NCBI GenBank assembly: GCA_009760855.2
Contig: WPIO01000268.1
Span: 1-64,000 of the forward strand
Direction: 5' to 3'
Length of the DNA stretch: 64,000 nucleotides
From: Cristatella mucedo
Taxonomy: Eukaryota > Bryozoa > Phylactolaemata > Cristatellidae
Made by a program: the position numbers and the translations under genes. Positions 23,308-33,969 of the stretch are shown in pieces. The notes under the pieces are model-generated. The model ran no database searches. It worked only from the letters and a program-made list of their open reading frames with translations, and had not been told where the DNA came from. Each line of letters opens with the position of its first letter. The first letter of the stretch is position 1.

Positions 23308-23544
23308 GTGAGTTCACATTTTTTGGAAGGCAACTTGCCAGCCTAACAGCTTTCAGATTCCTAGCTACTGGTTTCCTAGCCTGCACACGGCTGTCAGTAA
23401 TGCTGCCAGCATTGAATGGTTGCTCTTCCTCTCATTACTGACAATGCAGCAATTTCTAGGAGACCCTTTGCTGGATTTCCTGCATTTGTACTTCAATGAA
23501 ATCTGCCTAGTTCCATTTAGCTGTGTCGTCAATTATAATGAATG

Positions 23545-23850
23545 CAGGAAAGATGAGAATCATTTAAAAACACACCTATTTAGGACAGCATTTAGTGGGT
23601 CCCTGTAATTCGTCCTTGATGCGCTTATGCATGCTGACACTGTGCATGCTGCCACTAACCACATTTGCATGCTGACCCTGTGCATGTCACCCCTAACTAT
23701 GTTATTTATTATGTTTTTTATCAAGCATGATTTTACTTACCATTCAATTGCATTTCCCTTTGCAACAATTGTAAAGCACCTAGAGCAAGATTAAGTTCTC
23801 TGATGGTGCTTTATCAAGTGAATTATTATTAATATTATTAATCCAGTGGT
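23545..23850 (+). mobile_element. LINE family A 3' end in intron 2
   Basis: A strongly 5'-truncated LINE contains the end of the RT protein (HLKTHLFRTAFSGSL), a stop codon, the standard 3' UTR and an (ATT)n tail. Copies A and C lack it at this point. Confidence 0.8.
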
Positions 23851-25293
23851 GTGCACCTTTGCCTGTGCACTTTTGTGCTTTGCCACGATGTAGCTAAGAG
23901 ATGTCTTTGGCTTGGTAGAGAGCATAGAGTTCACATAGGAGGATGGCAGGATTGCAAGTGCCAATAACTAATAGGTCAGTGCATCATAGATGGGTCTTGT
24001 AAAGTACCTTGTTAAGGCCTTAGCTGGCAGCAGTGGTCTCATTGCAGCAGCACGTTTTGAGCCAACAATTTCTTATTTGACAGTGCTTCCTGGATACTCC
24101 TTGCCAAAAGCTGTAACATTATTTCCAAAAATAGAACATACATTCAGCGGAGAAACATCACTGAATACTTTCTAGGACTACTCTCATTTCGACTTCATAA
24201 GTTATTGGTTGATTCGAAAATGGTGTAACTGCATTTTTGATCGAGTACAGTCAAAATGGCAGTATTAAGATCTGTCCGCACAATGGTTAATTTAAAAAAA
24301 TAGGGTTTCCATGCTGCAAGTATTCAAGTTCTCCTTTTTTTGATTGACGACTTGATCATCACATCCACGGTTCTGCCAGACACGTCAGTAGCATTCAAAT
24401 CATTAGACTATTTGACCACTCTTTGACGTCACGGTACCCTCGGTTTTGAGGAGCCTCTTGGCGATTCGAATTATACTGCTATCGTTATCAGCAACTAACG
24501 ATCTGGTAGAGCCGCTGGGTTGTTTGGGTCCCAGCACTCTAATATTGTCCCTTGCCTCAGCTGACTGCACACGTTTTTTAAACCATATTGAGCTGTTGCT
24601 TCAATACTGACTCGTTTTTCCTGCTTGCCCCGATTCAACCGCTACCGCTCTCTTTCCCATTCCTAATGCAAAATAAAGTCAGCATGAAAGGCTTAAGAGG
24701 TCACTCTGGTCTGGTGATGCAAAACCTCATGAATTAGTGACAAGACTATGGGTGAGCTGTGTGGCATTCCGTTTTAGTTACCGTTTTGTAGCTGCTGAGA
24801 TTTAGCTTGGCATGAGCGAGTGAAGGGAAGGAAGAGAGGGGCCACGTATGACAAGCTGAAAGTACAGCCATGCATGCTGCCTAATGTACAGGCAAGCAAT
24901 GAAAAACCATTTTAATATACAGGCTTCATTTTATTACATAAACAAATATAAAATAAGCAAATATGTAAAGACGGGTATGCAAACGATTTGATTAGCCGTA
25001 TATCCATTAAGGTTTTTTTTTTTTTAAAACAACTGAAATGAGATTGACATATGGTACTCATCATCACATCATCATTGAACATCTTCAAGCTCAATTGTTC
25101 CCTAACCTACCAGAGTGGCAGTGTAGCTCGTGCTTGAAGCCGATAGCAAATGTACGTTTAATGTACAGCATGGGAAAGATTGCAAATAATATACGAATAG
25201 TCGTTGGTCCTAGCTAGACAGCAGACACACTCTGCACAGACAGCTCTCTGTTGCTGTCTGCATTCATACATCCGGCATTCTTTATGGTAGCAG

Positions 25294-26272
25294 AGAAGCC
25301 AGTGCTGAACTTCGGCCCGGCCTCCAGCGGCTTCAAGACGCCAGTCCGGAGCTACGACCTGTCTGTGACGTCAGAGGGGCATCTGCTGCTGGCTGCCTGG
25401 GAGCACGGCCTAAAGGAATACGGTCAGAGTGGCAGAGAGCTCAGCGTCTGGAAACCTGCGAGGCTGAGTAACGGACGGGACGACTGGGTCGTTGCAGTGC
25501 GGTCTCTGCAGAACGGACGAGCTGCTGTATGCGTCTGAGCGAGTCACGGCTCGTCCTGCTGCTCAGACGCAGCAGCAGCTCTGCTCCTCCTGCTCTTCCT
25601 GCTGATGAACGCCTGCGTTCACGGCTCGTCCGGCTGCTCAGACGCAGCAGCGGCTCTGCTGCGGCTGCTGCTGCTGCAGGGGGCCACTGGCTCGAGGAAC
25701 GACTTGTCACTGTGCTTCCCTGGTCTCCCAGGAAGCTGTCCGTGCTCGGCGACCTGCTCGCTGTGACCGAGAGCTGGGATGGCAAAGAGCTGCAGCTGCT
25801 GCAGCTGAGCTCGGGGCAGCTGCTGCACAGCAGCAGTTACGAGTATCGCATACTCAGTGTGGCTCTCACTGCTGCTGCTCTGGTCACAGCGAGCTGCTGC
25901 AGGGTGAAGCTGGACGATTGCAAAGAGCTGTACCTAGTGGACAGCTGCAGCCACCGAGGTGACAGACAGTGGAGACACGAGCTGAGCAGCGAGGAGCAAG
26001 CGCTGGGCGTCTGTGCTGCAGGCAGCCTTCTGTACCTGGCTTTGCGAGTGCTGCAGGGAGACGGGAGCAGGGGCTGTGTGAGGGCGCTCTGTGCTGAGAC
26101 TGGAGTGATGCTGCAGCAGGTGCTCTCCTACAGCAGCCACGGACTGCAAGAGCCTTGGTGCCTGTCACTGGGTGGAGAACAGAGGACCGTGCTAGCCGTG
26201 CTGGACTGGGACATGCAGACCGTGAGCTTTTACCCTGCAGCAGCTGTTGCAGCAGCTGAGAGCAGACGATGA
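25294..26272 (+). CDS. TRIM-like gene copy B, exon 3 (beta-propeller-like C-terminus)
   Basis: The acceptor is GTAGCAG|AGAAGCC and the phase-1 entry fits exon 2. The protein has short beta-strand repeats with alternating hydrophobics and small loops (GFKTPVRSYDLSVTSEGHLL, GDLLAVTESWDGKELQLL, ELYLVDSCSHRGDRQWRHEL, QRTVLAVLDWDMQTVSFYP), resembling the NHL/WD-type propellers of some TRIM proteins. Propellers usually bind protein or RNA partners that the RING end then ubiquitinates; that role is inferred here. The frame breaks once: the first part ends at a TGA (25536-25538) and the rest is open from 25529 in another frame. The break lies in a GCT/CAG-rich stretch, so it may be a real mutation, a sequencing slip or a small intron. 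The TGA stop is at 26270. The 3' flank has AT-rich words but no perfect AATAAA, unlike copy A. Confidence 0.65.
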
Positions 26273-26571
26273 AGGGAATTCAGCTGCAGCATTTCAGCTC
26301 TGGGAGGCAGCTACCTAGCACTGTATGTCACTCAGCTTCTTGTAATTGCCTGTCACGTACTTGTACTCTTACCTTGTAGCAAATTTATAAAATAATCTGT
26401 GATTCATCTGCGACTTGTAGCACGAGCTCCAAGCACGAGCAGCTGCAGTCAGCTGCAGCAGCATGTGGCACTGAGGTGCTGCCAGTGTTCGGTCGATGTT
26501 ACGTCAGAGCAGACAGTGCCCTTAACGTCACGAAATACCAGACGGCTAGCAACAAAGCAGCTAGCTGACCA

Positions 26572-26762
26572 CTCCAAGTAGTATGTAAATGAATGGAATG
26601 GAGCCTAGGGGTCATTCGAATGATGTCATCATTAAAATACACCATACTCCAAGTAACAATCTCGCTAACGCTCGATCGTTTGTCGTCGTCCGATTTATTT
26701 AATGGCTGCTGTCATTCTCGACACCCTATTCTCCATTCCATTTATTTATATAATACTTGGAG
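26572..26762. mobile_element. MITE-like element with 32-bp inverted repeats
   Basis: The left end (26572-26603) and the right end (26731-26762) are near-perfect inverted repeats. Both start CTCCAAGTA and contain AATGGAATGGAG when read inward, with about three to four mismatches in 32. The 191-bp element has no coding capacity. It begins exactly where copies A and B stop matching. No clear target duplication could be read. Confidence 0.65.
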
Positions 26763-26850
26763 TTGATTCAACTTAATATGACTATATAAAAGTAAAAAAA
26801 TATTTGCAATTCATTTATTATTTAACTAAATACATGTTCTATCTTTATAT

Positions 26851-27369
26851 ATGTCCCAAAACATTGATTACTTTATGCAGCGAGAGGGTGAAAAATTTAG
26901 CGAACATGCAAAATATATTAGAGAAGAAGTAAGAAAACGTACAGGTCTTCTACCAAAATATCCTTTCTAAAAAGGTAGTTTACATGCAATTATTGCAAGT
27001 TTAAGAACCCCAACAGTTACAAAATTAGATAATCCTATAGCTAAGAAAACTGTTAAGACTAATAATGGACAATCGTTCGATAGAGAAGCTAAGAGATTGA
27101 TGAAAATACAGGAAACAGGGTGTTTTTTAGGAAAAGCTTCTTCAGATGGTAAATTCTTTGATTACAAATATTTTGGATTATATTAAAAATTAACTGATTT
27201 TGATGCAATATGTGAGGAGGTTTGAGCAGAATTAAAATTAGTTATTACAGAATTATTTAAAAACAAGAGATTTAAAATTGACCCTTGTTATTTCGCCTAT
27301 TTTAGCATCAGAAAGTGGTGCATTCAACTATCAACCATTTGCTGGAGTTACTAATTCAAAAATAAAATG
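26851..27369 (+). pseudogene. AT-rich element gene 1, unknown function
   Basis: From ATG at 26851 the frame reads as a lysine-rich, protein-like sequence, with in-frame TAA at about 26968 and 27184, TGA at about 27223, one frameshift near 27265 and a terminal TGA at 27369. The start is MSQNIDYFMQREGEK and the end after the shift is NYQPFAGVTNSKIK. I do not recognise the family. Codons are strongly A/T-ended, unlike the GC-rich TRIM exons next to it. Confidence 0.4.
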
Positions 27370-27424
27370 AGTTTCATATATTTATATATATTGTTTTTCA
27401 ACTATTTAAAATAATAATATTAAG

Positions 27425-27556
27425 TTATTTTTCTCTAATACTTAATTCATATTTTAAATCATCTATCAACTGTATTATTTTGTTTGCATCATAAACTAAC
27501 TTCAATAGTATTTCATAACATTCAGATATTGATTCAACAATTCTTTCAGTATCCAT
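27425..27556 (-). CDS. Small ORF of 43 codons in AT-rich island
   Basis: An ATG-to-TAA frame is intact on the minus strand. It encodes a short helical, heptad-like peptide (MDTERIVESISECYEILLKL and more), consistent with a small coiled coil. It faces gene 1 tail to tail. No function is known. It may be a real small gene of the element, or chance. Confidence 0.35.
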   Translation of the reverse strand: MDTERIVESISECYEILLKLVYDANKIIQLIDDLKYELSIREK

Positions 27557-27687
27557 CGTATAAATTACTTTTTAAATATTTAATATACAGAAATGATTAT
27601 AAAGAAGTTAAACTTGTTTAATCAGACAAACAACTGAAGCTCATACACAACTCTAAACAGCCAATTTCAATCAGACTTAAACATAAT

Positions 27688-30600
27688 AATAATAGTGGCA
27701 CTTGATAAAGCGCCCACTGAGAACTTAATCTCTTTCTAGGCGCTTTACATTTGCTGCAAACAGAAATGCAATTGAATGGTAAGTAAAATCATGCTTGAAT
27801 AACAAACAAAAAAATGATATAGTTAGGGGTGACATGCACAGGGACAGCATGCAAATGTTGTTAGTGGCAGCCTGCACAATGTCAGCACCCATAAGCACAT
27901 GAAGGACGAATCACAGAGACCCACTAAATGCTGTCCTAAATAGGTGTGTTTTTAAGTTCCTTCTAAATGTGGTCAGGTCAGGGGTTGTTCTGACGCAGGT
28001 TGGGAGGGAGTTCCAGGCTTTGGGAGCATACAAACTAAATGGACGGTCTCCAAAAGAATTAAGGTTTGTACGAGGTATTTGTAGACTGTTGGATTCCGAA
28101 AAGCAGGTGGTACGATGCTTGGCCTGATGAGAGAGTATATCAGAGAGATAAGCTGGATCCATAGAATGAAGGGACCTATAAGTTAGTGACGAAACCCCAA
28201 AGTCAATCCGTTGGTTGACAGGTAGCCAGTGCAGGTCGGCGAGAAGAGGAGTAATGTGGCAACTGTGAAGCTCACGACAGACAAGTCTAGCTGCAGAGTT
28301 TTGCACCAGCTGCAATCGCCTGATCGCACAGGCTGGTAGGCCAGTAAGCAGTGAGTTGCAGAAGTCGAGACGGGATGTCACGAATGCATGGATCAACTTG
28401 GACGTGGTATCTTTATCTAAACAAGCCCGAATTTTAGCAATGTTATGAAGCTGAAAATAGGCTGATTTGACTGTGGAGCTGATATGGTCGTGTAACGAGA
28501 TGTCGCTTTGGAATATGACACCTAACTTCCGATCTGATTCAACAGGAGATATGCTGGCAGAGCCAATTGTGTGAGACAGCCTTTCCAATCTCTTAATCAC
28601 ACTGGGTTTGCCCATAACAAGTTAGTAAGTTAGTTTTATCATCGTTTAGTTTTAGAAAATTTGCTGCCATCCATGATCGGATGTCATCAATGCATGCAGC
28701 AAGTGAGTTGAGAGAATTTGAGGTGCTCGAAGGCTGGGAGGGATCAAAGCAAAGGTACAACTGAGTGTCATCCGCGTAGAAGTGAAAACCTAGATTGTGA
28801 TTGGCAATCACATCAGCAAGAGGCAGAGTATAAACCGTGAAAAGAACCGGACCTAGCACATGAGGTACTCCATATTTCAGAGGTACTTCAGATGATATTT
28901 GTCCATTCACGTCAATACTCTGGAGTCTCCCACTGAGATAGGACCTGAACCATTGCAGAGCAGTGCTAGTGATGCCCAGGCGAGATGAGAGGCGCTCGAG
29001 AAGAACTTTGTGATCGATGGTATCAGAAGCTGCCGAAAGATCGTGCAAAACAAGCAGAGACACTCTACCCATGTCTGCATTCCTAAGTAGGTCGTTGTAT
29101 TCCCTAAATAATGCGGACTCTGTGGAGTGATTAGCTCTAAAGCCAGACTGGAACTTACTATCAAGGTGTGAGGCTTCGATAGATGAGTTCAGCTGGTCTG
29201 CCACGACCCGTTCGAGTGTTTTTGATGGGAACGGTAGAAGGGAAACTGGGCGGTAGTTGCTGAAGTTCTCGTGGTCTAGTGTCGCTTTCTTGAGAAGTGG
29301 CCTGACTACAGCTTTTTTGAAAGGTGCCGGGACATGACCTGAGGCTAATGACATATTAATGATGTTAGTTATGCATGGCAGCAGCAGATCAATGCAGCGT
29401 AGGAGTAGGACAGTGGGAATAGGGTCTAGAGGACTTATAATAATAATAATAATAATTCACTTGATAAAGCGCCCTCAGAGAACTTAATCTCTCTCTGGGC
29501 GCTTTACATTTGCTGTAAAGTGAAATGCCATTGAATGGTAAGTAAAATCATGCTTGAAAAAACAAACGAAATGAATAATATGGTTAGGGGTGACATGCAC
29601 AGGGTCAGCATGCAAATGTGGTTAGTGGCAGCATGCACAGTGTCAGCACGCATAAGCACATCGAGGACGAATCACAGGGACCCACTAAATGCTGTCCTAA
29701 ATAGGTGTGTTTTTAGGTTCCTTTTAAATGTGGTCAGGTCAGGGGATGTTCTGACACAGGTTGGGAGGGAGTTCTAGGCTTTGGGAGCATATGAACTAAA
29801 TGCACGGTTTCCAAAGGATTTAAGGTTTGTATGAGGTATTTCTAGACTGTTGGATTCCGAAAAGCGGGTGGTACTATGCTTAGCCTGATGGGGTAGTATA
29901 TCTGACAGATAGGCTGGAGCCATAGAATGAAGGGACCTAAAATTGAGGGAAACAACCTTGAAGTCAATCCATTGCTTGACTGGTAGCCAGTGCAGGTCGG
30001 CGAGAAGTGGAAAAATGTGGCAACTGCGACGCTCACGACAGACAAGCCTGGCTGCAGAGTTTTGCACCAGCTGCAATCGCCTGATCGCACATGCTGGTAG
30101 GCCAGTAAGCAGTGAGTTGCAGAAGTCGAAACGGGATGTCACGAATGCATGGACCAACTTGGACGTGGTATCTTTATCTAAACAAGCCCGAATTTTAGAC
30201 TTGTCTTCTTTGATTGAGATACGAACTTCAGGACTAGATCACTAGTGACCTGTTGAAATGTAGACATTGAGGTGCTGCCAGGAACCGAGGAACAGCATTC
30301 TAGTGGGGAGGTTGTCATCGCAGGGATGGATTCCCTGATCTTGTCTATCTTCTGCACAAAGAATCGAGAGAAGCGATTGGTTAGATCATCATTAGGACCA
30401 TCAGGTAAGGAACTAATCTGGGAGCGGTTTAGCAGATGGTTGATCGTTGACATCAGCATTTTTTGATTGTGCATCTGTGATTCAACAACGTTTCTATAGA
30501 AGCTAGACTTGGCCTTTGCTAGGATCGATTCATACGACCTACAGTAGTCTTCATATGCCTGTCGATAGACAGTCAGTCCGGATCTTTTGTATGCCTTTTC

Positions 30601-30835
30601 AAGCTTTCGCTTAGTAGACCTGGCTAGTTTAATGTCTGTGGTAAACCATACGCCGTCAGGGCAGCGGTGCACAGTGCACTTTGTCAGAGGTGCAAACTCG
30701 TCGAGCGTGTCAGCTAGTGTCGTGTTGTAGCTATCTACCAATGATGACAGATCGGAGAGAGGACTGAGCAGCAGAGGTGAGGCAGATATTCTCGCACGGA
30801 TAGCGTCCATGTCAAGGGTCTTTATTGACAATCTT
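27688..30835 (-). mobile_element. LINE family A, longest copy, split by another LINE
   Basis: The outer copy has two parts. The first, 27688-29437, contains the tail, 3' UTR, C-terminal domain (27911-28615) and RT (28593-29354, with DLSAASDTIDHKVLLERL, YGVP and [14 protein letters not shown]). The second, 30197-30835, is the linker between endonuclease and RT (frame 30178-30831, starting at KTLDMDAIRA). Parts one and two meet in the normal order across the insertion 29438-30196. One frameshift near 28600 separates RT from the C-terminus. With the endonuclease at 2577-3480 this gives the whole protein architecture of the family: EN, linker, RT, C-terminal domain. It is 5'-truncated at 30835, where AT-rich DNA begins. 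Confidence 0.8.
29438..30196 (-). mobile_element. LINE family A copy nested in the previous one
   Basis: The copy begins (plus-strand view) with an (AAT)n tail and standard 3' UTR and extends to the codons for ARILDLSS in the region before the C-terminal domain. GACTT appears on both sides of the insertion and may be a short target duplication. Its C-terminal frame (29774-30157) is nearly identical to those at 32.5 and 56.9 kb. Confidence 0.75.
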
Positions 30836-30844
30836 GGAAATGTA

Positions 30845-31335
30845 AAGGTAAACCTCTTGGTCAGTTATGTAGCCTTCTGAGAAATATAAATGAACTAAGA
30901 ACACTATTAACTCTTTTAACTTTGTTGCTTTACGTTTACCTTTAACTAGTGGGAATATTTTTGAAATAGCACAAATAGCTTCATGGTCTAAACAATGGTG
31001 TAAACATGAAGTTGAGCAAAATCTTTTTTTAAGTGTTTCCTAAGTAAAGAATATAATTTAGTTGGTCTTTCTTTTTAAAATGAATTAAAATGTTAGTTAT
31101 AATATGAACAAGTTATACTTGCATCATAACTTAAAATACTGGAATCAATTTCTATTTCATTCATATCTAAATCCCAGATATCACAACAAATTTAACAGTT
31201 TTGTTTCAGCCTCTTTATTTTTGGTGGTTTACAATAAAGATGACCTTATTCAAGGTATTCTATTTCACTGAATGTATTCAAACATGTATCACAAAATGTT
31301 TCCATTCTCTTTAGAATGTCATTTTCAAGTCTAAA
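30845..31335 (-). pseudogene. AT-rich element Cys/His-rich frame with TAA codons
   Basis: On the minus strand one reading frame runs for about 160 codons without any frameshift, but with four TAA codons. The sequence is protein-like throughout, with cysteine pairs such as FCDTCLNTF and a cluster CSTSCLHHCLDHEAIC that looks like a zinc-binding site. The last part (IFPLVKGKRKATKLKELIVF) is basic and hydrophobic. I do not recognise the family. Conservation of frame despite the stops is discussed in the findings. Confidence 0.4.
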
Positions 31336-31358
31336 TGAATCAATAAAAAGGAGGTCAA

Positions 31359-31973
31359 TTCAATCCTGACTTAGATATAAGTCAAGTATTTAAACCAAGA
31401 CCTAAGGATATTTCACAGGGTTTCTTTAATATTTTTTAACCAAATGAAAATCATCAAGCAGACATTTTATATATGCCAAATAATTTTTGATATAAATACG
31501 CTTCGATTTGTATTGATGTTGCTAGTAAATATAAAGATTCAAGACCACTTAAAACAAAGTCTTCGAAAGAAGTAACACAAGCAATAATAGATATTTATAG
31601 TAAAGGTCCTTTAGAATGGCCAAAGAAGATATCAGTAGATCCAGGATCAGAGTTTAAAGGAGAATTTGCTTAAGAAATGAAAAGACATGAGACACGTGTT
31701 ATAGAAGGTATAAGTAAAAAGAGTGTTGCCTTAGTTGAAAGAATGAATAGAACAGTATCTGAGAGAGCATTTATTGCACAATATGAAAAACAAATAGGAA
31801 GTATTAATAAAGAAGAATATACTAGAAACAAAGAGTGGATTTATAAGTTACAAATTATTATTGATTATCTAAATAGTAGTATTACAAAAGCAACTGATGA
31901 AAAACCTGATAAAGCAGTAAAAAAATATGGAGTAAAACTAAAGAAACCAGAGTACCATAGTTTATATATTTGA
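31359..31973 (+). pseudogene. DDE integrase, Maverick/Polinton type, broken
   Basis: The frame has the retroviral-type integrase core: a first acid in HQADILYMP, a strand YKYASICIDVASKYKDSRPL, the second acid in VDPGSEF and the glutamate in ALVERMNRT, about 33 residues after the second acid. This arrangement with VDPG-x-EF and VER-x-NRT is typical of integrases from Maverick/Polinton elements. In-frame TAA (31437), TGA (31488) and TAA (31671) interrupt it; there is no frameshift. The final TGA belongs to the adjoining LINE, so the true C-terminus is missing. The role would be insertion of the element's linear DNA. Confidence 0.6.
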
Positions 31974-33200
31974 AGTACCTCTGAAATATGGAGTACCTCA
32001 GGGCTCCGTGCTAGGTCCGGTTCTTTTCACCATTTATACTCTCCCTCTTGCTAATGTGATTGCCAAGCACAATCTAGGCTTTCACTTCTATGCGAATGAC
32101 ACTCAATTGTTCCTTTGCTTTGATCCCTCCCAGCCTTCGAGCACCTCAAATTCTCTCAATTCACTTGCTGCATGCATTGATGAAATCCGCACATGGATGG
32201 CAGCAAATTTTCTAAAACTATACGATGATAAAACTAACTTACTAGCTATGGGAAAACCCAGTGTGATTCAGAGATTGGAAAGGCTTACTCTCAAAATTGG
32301 CTCTGCCAGCATATCTCCAGTTGAATCAGCTCGAAATCTAGGTGTCATATTACAAAGCGACCTCTCGCTAGACGACCATATTAGCTCCACAGTCAAATCA
32401 GCCTATTTTCAGCTTCATAACATTGCTAAAACTCGGGCTTGTTTAGATAAGGATACCACGTCCAAGTCTGTCCATGCATTCGTGACATCCCGTCTCGACG
32501 TTTGCAACTGGCTGCTTACTGGCCTACCAGCATGTGCGATCAGGCGATTGCAGCTGGTGCAAAACTCTGCAGCTAGGCTTGTCTGTCGTGAGCGTCGCAG
32601 TTGCCACATTACTCCACTTCTCGCCGACCTGCACTGGCTACCAGTCAAGCAACGGATTGACTTCAAGGTTTTGTCCCTCACTTTTAGGTCCCTTCATTCT
32701 ATGGCTCCAACCTATCTGTCAGATATACTACCCCATCAGGCTAAGCATCGTACCACCTGCTTTTCGGAATCCAACAGTCTAGAAATACCTCATACAAACC
32801 TTAAATCCTTTGGAGACCGTGCATTTAGTTCGTATGCTCCCGAAGCCTGGAACACCCTCCCGACCTGCGTCAGAACATCCCCTGACCTGACCACATTTAA
32901 AAGGAACTTAAAAACACACCTATTTAGGACAGCATTTAGTGGGTCTCTGTGATTCGTCCTTGATGTGCTTATGCGTGCTGACACTGTGCATGCTGCCACT
33001 AACCACATTAGCATGCTGACCCTGTGCATGTCACCCCTAACCATATGATTCATTTTGTTTGTTTTTCAAGCATGATTTTACTTACCATTCAATTGCATTT
33101 CACTTTGAAGCAAATGTAAAATGAAAAAATGTAAGCGCCTACAAAGAGATTAAGTTCTCTGAGGGTGCTTCATCAAGTGCATTATTATTATTATTATTAA
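31970..33200 (+). mobile_element. LINE family A copy with intact RT C-terminal half
   Basis: A 5'-truncated LINE starts at the [13 protein letters not shown] block of RT and stays open from 32008 to 32952 (314 codons), through FYANDTQLFLCFDP (FYADD in other copies, so the second catalytic Asp is replaced by Asn here), the HWLPVKQRIDF domain and the end HLFRTAFSGSL. The 3' UTR and (ATT)n tail follow. It is among the youngest copies in the window. Confidence 0.85.
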
Positions 33201-33969
33201 AATGGCTTTTTATATCTTGCCTGTACATTAGGCAGCATGCATTGCTGTACTTTCAGGTTGTTATACGAGGCCTCTATCTTCCCTCCCTGACTTGCTCATG
33301 CCATGCTAAATCTCAGCAGCTGCTAAACGGTAAGTAAAACGGTATGCCACACCGCCCACCCGTAGTCTTGTCACTGATTAATGAGGTATTGCATCACCAA
33401 ACCAGAGTGGCCACACCAGCTTTGCATGTAGACTTTATTTTGCATAAGGAATGGAAAGAGAGCAGTAAGGTCGAAGAATGGTCGAATAGTCAAATGATTC
33501 GACTGCTACTGACGTGTCTAGCGAAACCATGGGTGTGGTAATCAAGCCGTCAATCAAACGAGGAGAGCTTGAATACTGGCAGCACGGAAACCCGAAGCCC
33601 TATTTAAGAAAATAAACTATAGTGCAGACAGATCGTAATACGGCAAATTTAACAGTACTCGATCAAAAATGCAGTTACACCATTTCTGAATTTACCAATA
33701 ACTTATGAAATCGAATTGAGAGTAGCCATATAAGGTATTCAGCCATATTTCCCCGCTGAATGTACTTTCTATTTTTTGGAAATTATGCTTCAGCTTTTGG
33801 AAAGAGGTATCCAGGCAGCACTGACAAATAAGAAATTGTTGGCTCACAGCGTGCAGCTGCAATGAGTCCAGTGCTTCCAGCCAAGGCCTTAACAAAGTAC
33901 TTCACAAGAACCATCTATGATGCACCGACTTAAAGGTTATTGGCAATAACAATCATGCTTTCTGCAACT

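Larger units (their letters stand above)
20205..26571 (+). repeat. Segmental duplication, copy B
   Basis: Partner of copy A (5515-10850) in the same orientation, with starts about 14.7 kb apart. It contains two LINE family A insertions (22628-23238 and 23545-23850) that copy A lacks. The right edge of homology falls exactly where the inverted-repeat element at 26572 begins. Confidence 0.8.
26790..27680. mobile_element. AT-rich island, left part (Polinton-like remains)
   Basis: Base composition changes abruptly to AT-rich, with coding-like sequence unlike the host exons. It holds a broken plus-strand frame (26851-27369) and a small intact minus-strand frame (27425-27556). It probably belongs to the same insertion as 30840-31973, the two being separated by LINEs. 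Assignment to a Maverick/Polinton-type element rests on the integrase in the right part. Confidence 0.45.
30840..31973. mobile_element. AT-rich island, right part (Polinton-like remains)
   Basis: AT-rich sequence with two convergent coding regions: a Cys/His-rich minus-strand frame (about 30845-31330) and an integrase frame on the plus strand (31359-31973). A LINE begins at about 31970 and cuts the integrase end. No terminal inverted repeats of the element were found, so its borders are lost. Confidence 0.5.
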
